A stretch of 18,896 nucleotides of DNA from JBBTRN01 sp038065175 (lineage in GTDB: Bacteria > Patescibacteriota > Doudnabacteria > UBA920). Below the pieces are notes generated by a model. It searched no databases and was not told where the DNA came from. It was given only the letters and a program-made list of their open reading frames with translations. The translations under genes and the position numbers were made by a program. Below, one piece after another: positions 1 through 6,702 of the stretch. The stretch spans positions 1 to 18,896 of the forward strand of contig JBBTRN010000016.1 in assembly GCA_038065175.1 (NCBI GenBank). The letters are read 5' to 3'. Every line of letters starts with the position of its first letter. The first letter of the stretch is position 1.

Positions 1-70
1 CTCATAATCTTAACCGAAACATTGAAATCTAACAACCAGAAACCGAACGGTATCGCAGCGCGCCTTTCTG

Positions 71-283
71 TTGTGGTTTCTCAAATCCCCCGAGGCAATC
101 AAAAAGCAGCTTGGTTTAATTGATCCAGACACTGCTCAAAAGCTGCGTCAAAACTTACCGGATGAAGTAACAAGGATAAAGGTTCTTCAAAAGGCTGTGC
201 TGGCGAAATTAAGAAATCGTTTCAATCTAACTTCATTCGTCGACATAGCCCGCGAGGCTGCAAGCCTTCGCATGAATGCCTAA
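71..283 (+). CDS. Small hypothetical protein (70 aa), possibly a gene fragment
   Basis: I do not recognise this protein. It is the only plausible plus-strand gene and would begin with TTG, since there is no ATG and no clear ribosome binding site upstream; its frame stays open back to about position 26. The product is hydrophilic and probably helical, with a Lys/Arg-rich middle and no membrane segment or Cys/His cluster. It is convergent with leuS, and a strong hairpin lies between the two stops, which supports a real gene end here. A second frame is open from the window edge to a TGA at 121-123 and overlaps it, so this could be the tail of a longer gene broken by a frameshift near 70-120. The call rests only on ORF length and the adjacent hairpin. 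Confidence 0.35.
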   Translation: MWFLKSPEAIKKQLGLIDPDTAQKLRQNLPDEVTRIKVLQKAVLAKLRNRFNLTSFVDIAREAASLRMNA

Positions 284-292
284 TACCTTCGG

Positions 293-323
293 AAAGGGCG
301 AGTGGAACCACTGCTCGCCCTTT
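293..323. terminator. Hairpin between convergent gene ends
   Basis: A perfect 10-bp stem (AAAGGGCGAG at 293-302, CTCGCCCTTT at 314-323) encloses an 11-nt loop that can itself pair TGG with CCA. It lies 10 nt after the plus-strand ORF stop and 9 nt past the leuS stop. It is symmetric, so it could end transcription from both sides. U-tracts outside the stem are poor in both directions, so termination efficiency is uncertain. Confidence 0.6.
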
Positions 324-331
324 AACTAATT

Positions 332-3295
332 TCATATCACCAAATTTATCAACCGGTCTTTCACAAAAATCACTCTTTTTACCGAATCATTTACTAAACT
401 TTTTTTCACGGGTTCAAGCTGTAAAGCGGAAGACTTTGCTTGCTCTTCCCCGCTCCCTGCCGCTACTTTAATTTTGCCTTTCACTTTGCCGTTTACCTGC
501 ACTACTACTTCCACTTCCTTGTCAACTATCATCGATGCGTCAAATTCCGGCCATTTTTCTTTTTGCAATAAAGTTTTATTGCCTAGAGTAAGATTCAACT
601 CTTCCACTATGTGGGGTGCAAACGGATAAAGCAGGATCAAAAACTTTTTTATGGATGCTTCATCGATCGCTTCGTCCTTCACCTCATTATGGAATTCCAT
701 AAAAGCCGAGATGCAGGTATTAAACCGGAAATTTTCAATATCTTCCGTGATTTTTTTAGTTAACCTATGTAGAGCCCTTTCTGCCTTTTCCGATGCTTTA
801 CTGTCCGCTGTCCGCTGTCCGCTGTCCGCTGTCCATTTCCACACCCTGTCCAAAAACCTCTTCACCCCCACAATTCCCTTGTCATCCCAGGACACCTGGG
901 CTTCGTGCGGACCTAAAAATAATTCATACATCCTTAAGGTATCCGCTCCAAATTTTTTTACAACAATCTGCGGATCCACCACATTGCCGCGGGATTTGGA
1001 CATTTTCTCGCCGTCTGGACCTAGTACAATTCCATGAGGTTTTCGCATCATGTAAGGTTCGCGCGACGAAACCAGTCCCTGGTCAAACAAAAACTGGTTC
1101 CAAAACCTTGAATAAAGCAAATGCAAAGTCGTATGCTCCATGCCCCCGAAATAAACATCTACCGGCGTCCAATATTTTTGCTTCTTGATGGATGAAAAAG
1201 CTTTTTTATTTTTCGGGTCCGTATACCTTAGCCAATACCAGCTTGAGCCTGCCCACTGGGGCATAGTGTTGGTTTCGCGCCAGGCGAGTTTCCCGCATTT
1301 CGGGCACTTTACTTCCACCCATTTTTTAATAACCGCCAAGGGCGACTCCCCTGTGCCTGTGGGTTCGTACTTTTTTACGTTCGGCAACTTAACCGGCAAG
1401 TCTTTTTCCGGCACCGGCACAATTCCGCAGTCTTCGCAGTGGATAATGGGAATCGGCTCGCCCCAATAGCGCTGGCGCGAAAACACCCAATCCCGCAATT
1501 TATAATTAACCACTTTTTTCCCATACCCTTGCGCTTCCATAAAATCCATAATCTTTGCCGTCGCGTCGTGAATGTTTAATCCGTTCAAAAATTCGGAATT
1601 CACCATTGTCCCCGCCTCTTCCTGGACTTTGTCTATATGATCAATAGACCCTATATCATTCGCGTCTTTTTGGACAACCCTCTTGACTTCCAAATTAAAT
1701 TCTTTCGCAAACTCAAAATCCCGTTTGTCATGCCCGGGCACTCCCACAACCGCCCCTGTGCCCACATTTCCTAAAACATAATCCGCGACATAAACCGGCA
1801 TTTTGTAATTGTTTAGCTGATTAATGGCATAAAGGCCGGTGAACACCCCGGTTTTTTTTCTGGTTTCCGCTGTCCTTAATTCTTCGGCCTGCGAACCCGC
1901 CTTTTGTTTGTATTTTTCAATTTCTTTCCATTTTTTTTCTTCTATATTTAGAGCGTTGCGGTCTTTTAATAAAGGATGTTCCGGGCCCAAAACAACAAAG
2001 GTTGCTCCAAAATTGGTGTCCGGACGGGTGGTAAAACAAACTATTTGGGGCGACAAGGCTTTCAAAATGACCGGCTCTTCCTCGGAAGTAAAATGCGGTT
2101 TTTCCCCGGCACTTTCCCACAAAACACCTCCCAGATTTTTTTGTAAAATTTTTCCCTGCTCAATTCTAATCGCGTAATCTGTCGGATCGCTCAATATTTT
2201 AATGAACCCGGTAATAGATTTTATTCTCTTATAATCAAACTCCCAATTAAAAGTACTGTGAAACGGCCGCGGCTTATCCCGAAAAGTCGCCGTAGAAAAA
2301 CCTCCGGCCAATATCAATCCGGCTATTTTATGATTTAATTTTTCAGCGACTTTCATGGCTACGACGGCGCCTAAACTATGGCCAAACAGCACCGTGTTTT
2401 CGTCAAACTTGCAATTTTGCAAAACAAAACTAACCTGCTCTTCTTCTGTTGGCGCATTGGGATGGGGTAAAACAGGGCACTGATATCTTAAACCACGCTT
2501 ATCCAGTTCTGACTTTAACCAAGGAAAAAATATACCTTCAGGATTGCCATTAAACCCATGGAGTAAAACATAATTACGGTTGTTCTCAAAATTATAAGTA
2601 ATGTTTATCCCGGTCTTTTTGCCGATCCAATTCTTTTGCTGAAGTTTAACCGCCTCCGGCCAGTTGTCTAAAGTCTTTAAACCCTCCAAAAGTTTTTCCG
2701 CGTAAGCGGTGATTTTCAAGTACCACTGTTTCAATTCTTTTTTTTCTACCTTTGTACCGCACCGTTCACACTCACCGTTTATTACTTCTTCGTTCGCAAG
2801 CCCCGTTTTGTCTTTGGGGCACCAGTTAATTACGCCGGTGGCTTCGTAAGCCAAACCTTTTTTTAAAAATTGCAAAAACAGCCACTGGGTCCATTTGTAA
2901 TAGTGAGGGTCAGTAGTATTAATTTCACGGCTAAAATCAAAGGAAAGACCCCAGGAAAGCATTTGCTTTTTGGCATTTTTAATGTTTTGGGCAGTGGTAA
3001 TGGAAGGATGAACCCCCATTTTAAGCGCGTAATTTTCGGCAGGCAAGCCAAAAGCGTCCCAACCGATTGGGAAAAGTACCTCAAAGCCTTTCATCCTCTG
3101 AAAACGCGCGTAAACATCCGCGGCCACATACGGCCGCAAATGGCCCATATGAAGCCCGGCGCCGGAAGGGTACGGAAATTCAACTAAAATAAATTTTTTA
3201 GGCTTTTTAGAAAAATCTTTGGCCAAAAATTGCTGATTTTTTTGCCAATACTCTTGCCATTTTTTTTCGATTTGGGATGGATTGTACTTGGACAT
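332..3295 (-). CDS. leuS: Leucyl-tRNA synthetase with an inserted RBBP9/YdeN-like serine hydrolase domain
   Basis: This cytosolic class Ia synthetase charges tRNA-Leu. HMGH (residues 49-52) and KMSKS (764-768) mark the two halves of the Rossmann active site. Cys pairs at 176/179, 620/623 and 664/667 suggest zinc-ribbon insertions. The CP1 editing domain is recognisable by TTRPDT (422-427) and by GHDKRD (521-526), whose last Asp is the editing-site Asp of the family. The C-terminal VQVNGKVKGK region is typical. At 987 aa it is well over the usual 800-870. The excess is an alpha/beta hydrolase of about 178 residues (roughly 238-415) placed between the CP1 strands INITYNF and IVCFTTRPDT. Residues 821-832 are encoded by a 7-bp tandem repeat. 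The ATG lies 4 nt after the stop of the upstream unknown gene, so the two are probably cotranscribed. It is the last gene of the leftward run. Confidence 0.97.
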   Translation of the reverse strand: MSKYNPSQIEKKWQEYWQKNQQFLAKDFSKKPKKFILVEFPYPSGAGLHMGHLRPYVAADVYARFQRMKGFEVLFPIGWDAFGLPAENYALKMGVHPSITTAQNIKNAKKQMLSWGLSFDFSREINTTDPHYYKWTQWLFLQFLKKGLAYEATGVINWCPKDKTGLANEEVINGECERCGTKVEKKELKQWYLKITAYAEKLLEGLKTLDNWPEAVKLQQKNWIGKKTGINITYNFENNRNYVLLHGFNGNPEGIFFPWLKSELDKRGLRYQCPVLPHPNAPTEEEQVSFVLQNCKFDENTVLFGHSLGAVVAMKVAEKLNHKIAGLILAGGFSTATFRDKPRPFHSTFNWEFDYKRIKSITGFIKILSDPTDYAIRIEQGKILQKNLGGVLWESAGEKPHFTSEEEPVILKALSPQIVCFTTRPDTNFGATFVVLGPEHPLLKDRNALNIEEKKWKEIEKYKQKAGSQAEELRTAETRKKTGVFTGLYAINQLNNYKMPVYVADYVLGNVGTGAVVGVPGHDKRDFEFAKEFNLEVKRVVQKDANDIGSIDHIDKVQEEAGTMVNSEFLNGLNIHDATAKIMDFMEAQGYGKKVVNYKLRDWVFSRQRYWGEPIPIIHCEDCGIVPVPEKDLPVKLPNVKKYEPTGTGESPLAVIKKWVEVKCPKCGKLAWRETNTMPQWAGSSWYWLRYTDPKNKKAFSSIKKQKYWTPVDVYFGGMEHTTLHLLYSRFWNQFLFDQGLVSSREPYMMRKPHGIVLGPDGEKMSKSRGNVVDPQIVVKKFGADTLRMYELFLGPHEAQVSWDDKGIVGVKRFLDRVWKWTADSGQRTADSKASEKAERALHRLTKKITEDIENFRFNTCISAFMEFHNEVKDEAIDEASIKKFLILLYPFAPHIVEELNLTLGNKTLLQKEKWPEFDASMIVDKEVEVVVQVNGKVKGKIKVAAGSGEEQAKSSALQLEPVKKSLVNDSVKRVIFVKDRLINLVI
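801..834. repeat. 7-bp tandem repeat (unit CTGTCCG, 4.9 copies) in leuS
   Basis: Four exact copies of CTGTCCG plus CTGTCC run without interruption. On the coding strand they give residues 821-832 (TADSGQRTADS), a hydrophilic spacer between the KMSKS half and the anticodon-binding helices. Three units (21 bp, 7 codons) are needed to keep frame, which matches the 7-residue periodicity of the peptide. Confidence 0.95.
2051..2584 (-). other. In-frame alpha/beta serine hydrolase domain (RBBP9/YdeN-like) inside the LeuRS editing domain
   Basis: Residues about 238-415 of LeuRS form a full hydrolase fold in the order of the RBBP9/Bacillus YdeN family: strand 1 plus oxyanion loop YVLLHGFNGNPEG (242-254), FFPWLKSEL (256-264), a VLPHPNAP segment like the family's LPNP, DENT (298-301), then the nucleophile elbow GHSLG (305-309, Ser307). 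ILAGGF follows the next strand. The candidate acid is Asp370 or Asp373 in ILSDPTDY, followed by an EQGKIL helix, and the candidate base is His401 in PHF. Ser307 to Asp370 is 63 residues, close to the family spacing. The insert matches the length of a stand-alone family member (about 185 aa). Boundaries are estimated to within about 5 residues. It has no intein motifs. Its activity cannot be told from sequence. Confidence 0.87.
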
Positions 3296-3299
3296 AATC

Positions 3300-3833
3300 T
3301 TATTCTAAACTTTTTGGAGTATTAGTTGGTTCAGCCACTTCAATAACCCTTAGCTTATGAAGCTGATTTTTAATGACAAATTCTAAAACTTTATATAGCT
3401 TATCTAAATCACCTTTAGGAATTGCGCCCATTAAATCCCAATCCGGCGGGGTATCAAATTCCCCGTCTACAATCTTGCCTGTAAAGGGTTCTATTGTTCT
3501 CTCGTTCATTATTCTGAAATGAGCAGTAAGCCAAAAGTCATTTTTCTTTGGATTAACGACCCTCACAGTTAAACCATATTCACTCTTTTCAATTTCCAAC
3601 AAATCTTCAGCAGCGTTTTTATCTTCAGGTTCTGTAAACAAGTTATATTTAAGTGTTAACTCACTCGCATTTCCGGCTTCTTCCATAATCTGACTAATTA
3701 ATTCAGCCCCACGATCAATATAATTATGAAACTCCGATAATGACGCAAAGCCCATCTCTTTACTTCTAAAATCATAAGTGGCTCGTCTTTGAAAAATTCT
3801 ATCAGGCTCTCTTGGAGCTTCCGAATCATTCAT
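3300..3833 (-). CDS. Hypothetical protein, 177 aa
   Basis: I do not recognise this protein. It is acidic and soluble-looking, with no signal peptide or membrane helix. The N-terminal 50 residues are charged and probably helical; the middle (about 82-125) looks like alternating beta strands; the C-terminus (about 130-165) carries an aromatic/acidic DWDLMGAIPKGDLDKLYKVL stretch and ends in a probable helix-strand. Its ATG overlaps the tatD stop by 4 nt (ATGA), the usual sign of translational coupling, and leuS begins 4 nt after its stop. Cotranscription with tatD and leuS is therefore likely but says little about function. No repeat insertions are visible in it. Confidence 0.8.
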   Translation of the reverse strand: MNDSEAPREPDRIFQRRATYDFRSKEMGFASLSEFHNYIDRGAELISQIMEEAGNASELTLKYNLFTEPEDKNAAEDLLEIEKSEYGLTVRVVNPKKNDFWLTAHFRIMNERTIEPFTGKIVDGEFDTPPDWDLMGAIPKGDLDKLYKVLEFVIKNQLHKLRVIEVAEPTNTPKSLE

Positions 3834-4750
3834 ATGTTAAATAATTTTTTTGCGCTCAAGGTAGTTTGATTTCCCACCTCTTCCAAACTAACTTGCTTAA
3901 TTCCCGCTATCTTTTCTGCTACGTGCTTAACATATAGTGGCTCGTTTCTTTTACCGCGATGCGGAGCTGGGGTAAGATACGGCGAGTCAGTTTCAAGCAC
4001 TATTCTTTCAAGCGGCACAGTTTCGACAACTTTTTGCATATTGCCAGTCTTATCGAATGTAATTATACCATTAAGCCCCACATAAGCCCCTCTTTTTAAA
4101 AATTCCTGCGCAATTTCCGGGGTTCCAGTGAAGCTATGGATCTCAAATTGGAAATTGGAAATTGGAAATTGGAAATTTTCAAATTCTCTATCGAGAATTT
4201 GAAGTATATCTTCATATGCATCCTGACTGCCCACGCTGGGTCTACAGTGGATAACCAAAGCTTTATTAACCTCTTTTGCTAATTTTATTTGCGCTATGAA
4301 CACTTCTTTTTGCTGCTGCTTTATTTGCTCCATGTTCCATGTTCCATGTTGCGTTTCCGCCGGTAGGCGGAAATAATCCAATCCACATTCCCCTATGCCG
4401 ACCACCTTGGAATTTTGGGCAAGTTGATGATACGCATCATAATCAAAATTTTCTTTGCGAGTTTGAAAACTGTTTTCTTCTTCGTCCACATGCTGGCTGT
4501 AAGTGTGGACAGGATGCAGGCCAATAACCGCGTAAACTCCACCCCCCGCCCCTTCCCTCCCCTCGGAGGGGGAGGGATTAAGGGAGGGGTGATTGAATTT
4601 CTCAGCAAGCTCAACCGCTTGCCGAGAGGTGTCAATTTGCGTCCCCACATTCACTATCCATACACCCTGCTCTAACGCGCGCTTAATAACCTCCTCGCCG
4701 TCTTGTTCAAAAGCTTTAAAATTTACGTGCGCGTGTGTATCAATTAACAT
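3830..4750 (-). CDS. tatD: TatD-family metal-dependent deoxyribonuclease
   Basis: A TatD-like TIM-barrel hydrolase, expected to cut DNA 3'-5' or other phosphoesters with two divalent metals in the cytosol. The family ligands are all visible: THAH (His6, His8), GECGLDY (Glu121), VIHCR (His168), IHSFTG (His205) and LETDSPYL (Asp255), followed by the usual PHRGKRNEP tail motif. At 306 aa it is 40-50 longer than the common 255-265. The excess is repeat-derived peptide at residues 54-71, 126-140 and 191-202, all in loops away from the ligands. The ATG follows a 32-bp perfect palindrome after metG, with no Shine-Dalgarno site. The stop overlaps the next gene by 4 nt. TGA is used as stop, which excludes UGA recoding. 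Confidence 0.95.
   Translation of the reverse strand: MLIDTHAHVNFKAFEQDGEEVIKRALEQGVWIVNVGTQIDTSRQAVELAEKFNHPSLNPSPSEGREGAGGGVYAVIGLHPVHTYSQHVDEEENSFQTRKENFDYDAYHQLAQNSKVVGIGECGLDYFRLPAETQHGTWNMEQIKQQQKEVFIAQIKLAKEVNKALVIHCRPSVGSQDAYEDILQILDREFENFQFPISNFQFEIHSFTGTPEIAQEFLKRGAYVGLNGIITFDKTGNMQKVVETVPLERIVLETDSPYLTPAPHRGKRNEPLYVKHVAEKIAGIKQVSLEEVGNQTTLSAKKLFNI
4145..4178. repeat. 7-bp tandem repeat (unit AAATTGG) in tatD
   Basis: Four exact AAATTGG units followed by a partial AAATTT. On the coding strand this gives residues 191-202 (ENFQFPISNFQF), just before the IHSFTG metal-ligand strand. Same 7-bp period as the leuS array but a different unit. Confidence 0.95.
4331..4350. repeat. Short 7-bp tandem repeat (unit CATGTTC, 2.9 copies) in tatD
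   Basis: CATGTTC CATGTTC CATGTT encodes residues 134-140 (QHGTWNM) in the loop after GLDYFRLP. It directly adjoins a small palindrome at 4354-4373, so two repeat types have landed in the same loop. Confidence 0.8.
4354..4373. repeat. Small palindrome TTTCCGCC-ggta-GGCGGAAA in tatD
   Basis: Perfect 8-bp arms around a 4-nt loop encode residues 126-133. The outer arms match those of the 36-bp palindrome in the M24 peptidase gene (11853-11888), so the two probably belong to one repeat family. Confidence 0.7.
4553..4591. repeat. Single GC-rich palindromic repeat unit in tatD
   Basis: A C/G-skewed palindrome with core arms CCCTCCCCTC and GGGGGAGGG, then ATTAAGGGAGGGGTG. It encodes residues 54-66 (HPSLNPSPSEGRE), followed by a Gly-rich run, between AEKFN and the conserved YAVIGLHP strand. 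It is the unpaired form of the unit that occurs as inverted pairs at 7848-7935, 11649-11732 and 14534-14615. Confidence 0.85.
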
Positions 4751-4758
4751 AATTAGCT

Positions 4759-4790
4759 AATACTATCATACTAGCTAGTATGATAGTATT
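4759..4790. repeat. Perfect 32-bp palindrome between metG and tatD
   Basis: Two 16-bp arms (AATACTATCATACTAG and its complement) meet with no loop, filling almost the whole 43-bp gap between the metG stop and the tatD ATG. It is A/T-rich with no U-tract beyond it in the transcribed direction, so it does not look like a standard terminator. As RNA it could form a cruciform-like hairpin ending 8 nt before the tatD start. Confidence 0.9.
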
Positions 4791-4793
4791 CTC

Positions 4794-6308
4794 TTACTCT
4801 ATTCTTGGAAACAATTTTTCTCCGGGATCCTGACCAAAATTCCCTTTTTGGAGATAAACACTTATCCGGTCGGCAGTCCGCGGAATAATTGGTCTAATAA
4901 AATGAGAGATTTGGAATAGTTCGTTTAACAAATAAGTTATTTGTTCTTTTGCTTTTTCCAAGTTTATTTTTGCAACCTTAAATGGTTCATTCTTTTGTAT
5001 ATAAGCATCTAAAGCTGACATTTTATTCCACACGAAATCAGCAACCTCTTTCAAACAATATTCTTCCATTGCTTTAGTATAAGCACCGTCAACAACAAAT
5101 TCATATTTCATTGACTCAGCCACCAAGTCAACATTAAATGCCATCTTTAATATCCTACTCGTTAAATTCCCGATTCCATTCGCCAAGTTGGCATTATAGG
5201 TTGCTACAAAGTGTTCCCAAGTATAATCGCCGTCTTCAAAGGTGGGGATTTCGCGCAGGAGATAATACCTAAGCGCATCAGTCGCTTGACTTTCGTCCAA
5301 GCCTTTTGCTTTTAATTTATCTAAAATCTCATATGGATCAGCCACATTGCCCAAACTTTTGCTCATTTTCTGGCCGCCCGAGGTAATAAAGCCATGGATA
5401 ATAATCTGGCGCGAATTAGGCAGACCCGCGGACATAAGCATTGCCTGCCACATAGCCGACTGCTGGCGCAAGTTATCTTTGCCGGCGATTTGTAGGGCTT
5501 TAGGATTTTCCACGGTGCCCCAAAAATCTTCAAATTCCGAGGGTTTACCCCGCACCGAAGCGGAGCGACTGGTGCGGGGCCAGCCCAAAGTTGAAACATA
5601 ATTTATAAGCGCGTCAAACCACACATACATTACCTGCGCCTCATCCGCGGGAACGGGCACGCCCCAGGGCATTTTTTCCTTTAAGCGGGAGATGGAAAAA
5701 TCCTTGAGTCCCCTTTTGACGAATTCCTTAATTTCATTAAACCGAAAATCCGGAACCACAAAATCCGGATGCTTTTCAAAGTAATTTAACAGTGGCTGCT
5801 GATATTTAGAAAATCTAAAGAAATAATTTTCTTCTTCGATTGTTTCTATTTTTAAATGCGGATGCACCAGGCACTGGCCATTTTCGTCTAAATCGCTTTC
5901 TGTCTTTTCTAATTCACAGCCCACGCAATATTTTACATTATAAATTTTTTTATAAATATCACCGGCATCAAAACACCGGTTCCAAAATTCCTGCGCGGCT
6001 TTTATATGGCGCGATTCGGTAGTGCGGATAAAATGGATATCCGGCAGAATCCCTAAAGAGGGCATTAACTGTTTAAACTTTTCCGCATATTCGTCAACAT
6101 AATTTTGAATTTCCTTGCCTTCTTCCTTAGCCTTCCTATAAACCTTTACGCCGTGCTCGTCCGTGCCGGTGTTAAAAAAGACTTCCTCACCCAGCAATTT
6201 GTGATACCGGGCAATCGCGTCCGCCTGCACCATTTCCAAAGCAAACCCCAGGTGGGGATCGGAATTTACATAAGGCAGGGTCGTTGTAATATAAAATTTA
6301 TTTTTCAC
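4794..6308 (-). CDS. metG: Methionyl-tRNA synthetase
   Basis: Class I synthetase that charges initiator and elongator tRNA-Met. The N-terminal motif reads HLGF (19-22) in place of HIGH. KMSKS is at 314-318, VMYVWFDALINYV (226-238) is the family core strand, and C128xxC131 with C146 and His149 form a probable zinc knuckle. At 504 aa it has catalytic and anticodon-binding domains but no C-terminal EMAP/Trbp111-like domain. The start is GTG at 6308, only 1 nt after the upstream stop and without a Shine-Dalgarno site, so translation is probably coupled. Residues 244-254 come from a 32-bp palindrome inserted after LGWP, where relatives run directly into the FxxFW segment. It shares the promoter proposed at 6665-6693. 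Confidence 0.96.
   Translation of the reverse strand: MKNKFYITTTLPYVNSDPHLGFALEMVQADAIARYHKLLGEEVFFNTGTDEHGVKVYRKAKEEGKEIQNYVDEYAEKFKQLMPSLGILPDIHFIRTTESRHIKAAQEFWNRCFDAGDIYKKIYNVKYCVGCELEKTESDLDENGQCLVHPHLKIETIEEENYFFRFSKYQQPLLNYFEKHPDFVVPDFRFNEIKEFVKRGLKDFSISRLKEKMPWGVPVPADEAQVMYVWFDALINYVSTLGWPRTSRSASVRGKPSEFEDFWGTVENPKALQIAGKDNLRQQSAMWQAMLMSAGLPNSRQIIIHGFITSGGQKMSKSLGNVADPYEILDKLKAKGLDESQATDALRYYLLREIPTFEDGDYTWEHFVATYNANLANGIGNLTSRILKMAFNVDLVAESMKYEFVVDGAYTKAMEEYCLKEVADFVWNKMSALDAYIQKNEPFKVAKINLEKAKEQITYLLNELFQISHFIRPIIPRTADRISVYLQKGNFGQDPGEKLFPRIE
5548..5579. repeat. Palindromic repeat in metG
   Basis: Perfect 9-bp arms CCCCGCACC and GGTGCGGGG surround a 14-nt loop. In frame it encodes PRTSRSASVRG (residues 244-254), a basic Ser-rich insert in an otherwise conserved stretch of the synthetase core. 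Confidence 0.85.
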
Positions 6309-6309
6309 T

Positions 6310-6636
6310 TTATTCAGCAGAAATTTTTAAAGTTAATTTATACTTTGGGAATCCGGCCATTCCCTGTCCCTCCACAGGTTGTAAGGCGACGACAGTAACG
6401 ACTGTTTCAATATTATAAGGAGTCTTGGTTTCACCGCTTAACATCCTTTGTACTTCATCGGCTACTGGTATAATTAAAACAACTTTATCACCCGGATTCA
6501 AGCGTCCGCCAAAAGATTTGGTAATTTCCAAAAGCCCTTCTCCCGTTTCCGGATTCTGTATTATAGAAGCCGCTTCTGCTTCACTCAGAAAAAAACTTAA
6601 CCCAATACCTTGTTCTCTTTTTCCAAATTCTCCCAT
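6310..6636 (-). CDS. Hypothetical protein, 108 aa
   Basis: I do not recognise this protein. I chose ATG at 6636 (MGEFGKREQG...) over a TTG at 6693, because the TTG lies inside a good sigma-70 promoter (6665-6693) and the stretch between holds a hairpin. The product looks mainly beta, with strands around IGLSFFL, GLLEIT, DKVVLIIPV and the C-terminal TVVTVVALQ and YKLTLKI, and with many Gly/Pro turns, suggesting a small barrel or sandwich. It has no signal peptide or membrane helix. It is the first gene of the proposed transcript with metG, whose GTG start follows its stop by 1 nt. A link to metG expression is possible but unsupported. Confidence 0.75.
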   Translation of the reverse strand: MGEFGKREQGIGLSFFLSEAEAASIIQNPETGEGLLEITKSFGGRLNPGDKVVLIIPVADEVQRMLSGETKTPYNIETVVTVVALQPVEGQGMAGFPKYKLTLKISAE

Positions 6637-6640
6637 AAAT

Positions 6641-6660
6641 AAAAAGGCTTTCTCAAGCCT
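6641..6660 (-). terminator. Hairpin with U-run just before the ATG at 6636
   Basis: On the minus strand AGGCTT-GAGA-AAGCCT is followed by TTTTATTT and then ATG. The 6-bp stem with a GNRA-type tetraloop and U-run has the form of a short intrinsic terminator for transcripts coming from the three genes at 6703-8119. It also lies at or just inside the predicted transcription start of the downstream promoter, so it could instead form the 5' end of that mRNA. Confidence 0.45.
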
Positions 6661-6664
6661 CTTT

Positions 6665-6693
6665 ATTATAACGATATTATGGACTTTTAGCAA
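6665..6693 (-). promoter_or_regulatory. Sigma-70-type promoter, TTGCTA-N17-TATAAT
   Basis: The -35 TTGCTA (6688-6693) and the consensus -10 TATAAT (6665-6670) are separated by exactly 17 nt. The predicted start is near 6658, about 22 nt before the ATG at 6636. It would drive the run of five genes ending with leuS. Confidence 0.65.
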
Positions 6694-6702
6694 AAAATCC
6701 GT

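Noticed and set aside
801..834. CRISPR array
   Set aside because: The repeats are 7-bp units with no spacers; none of the arrays in the window has spacer-repeat structure and no cas gene is present.
651..1188. Two plus-strand ORFs of about 130 aa
   Set aside because: They are antisense to leuS core sequence, including its KMSKS region, and have no recognisable product or start signal.
2051..2584. Intein or group I intron as the explanation of the long LeuRS
   Set aside because: The insert has no N-terminal Cys/Ser splice site, no block B TxxH motif and no C-terminal His-Asn, and it matches a serine hydrolase from end to end; the frame is continuous.
4339..4675. Plus- and minus-strand ORFs within tatD
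   Set aside because: They are shadows of the tatD frame, partly opened up by the GC-rich repeat.
6637..6693. TTG start giving a 127-aa protein
   Set aside because: The extension covers a good promoter and a hairpin; the ATG at 6636 is preferred.
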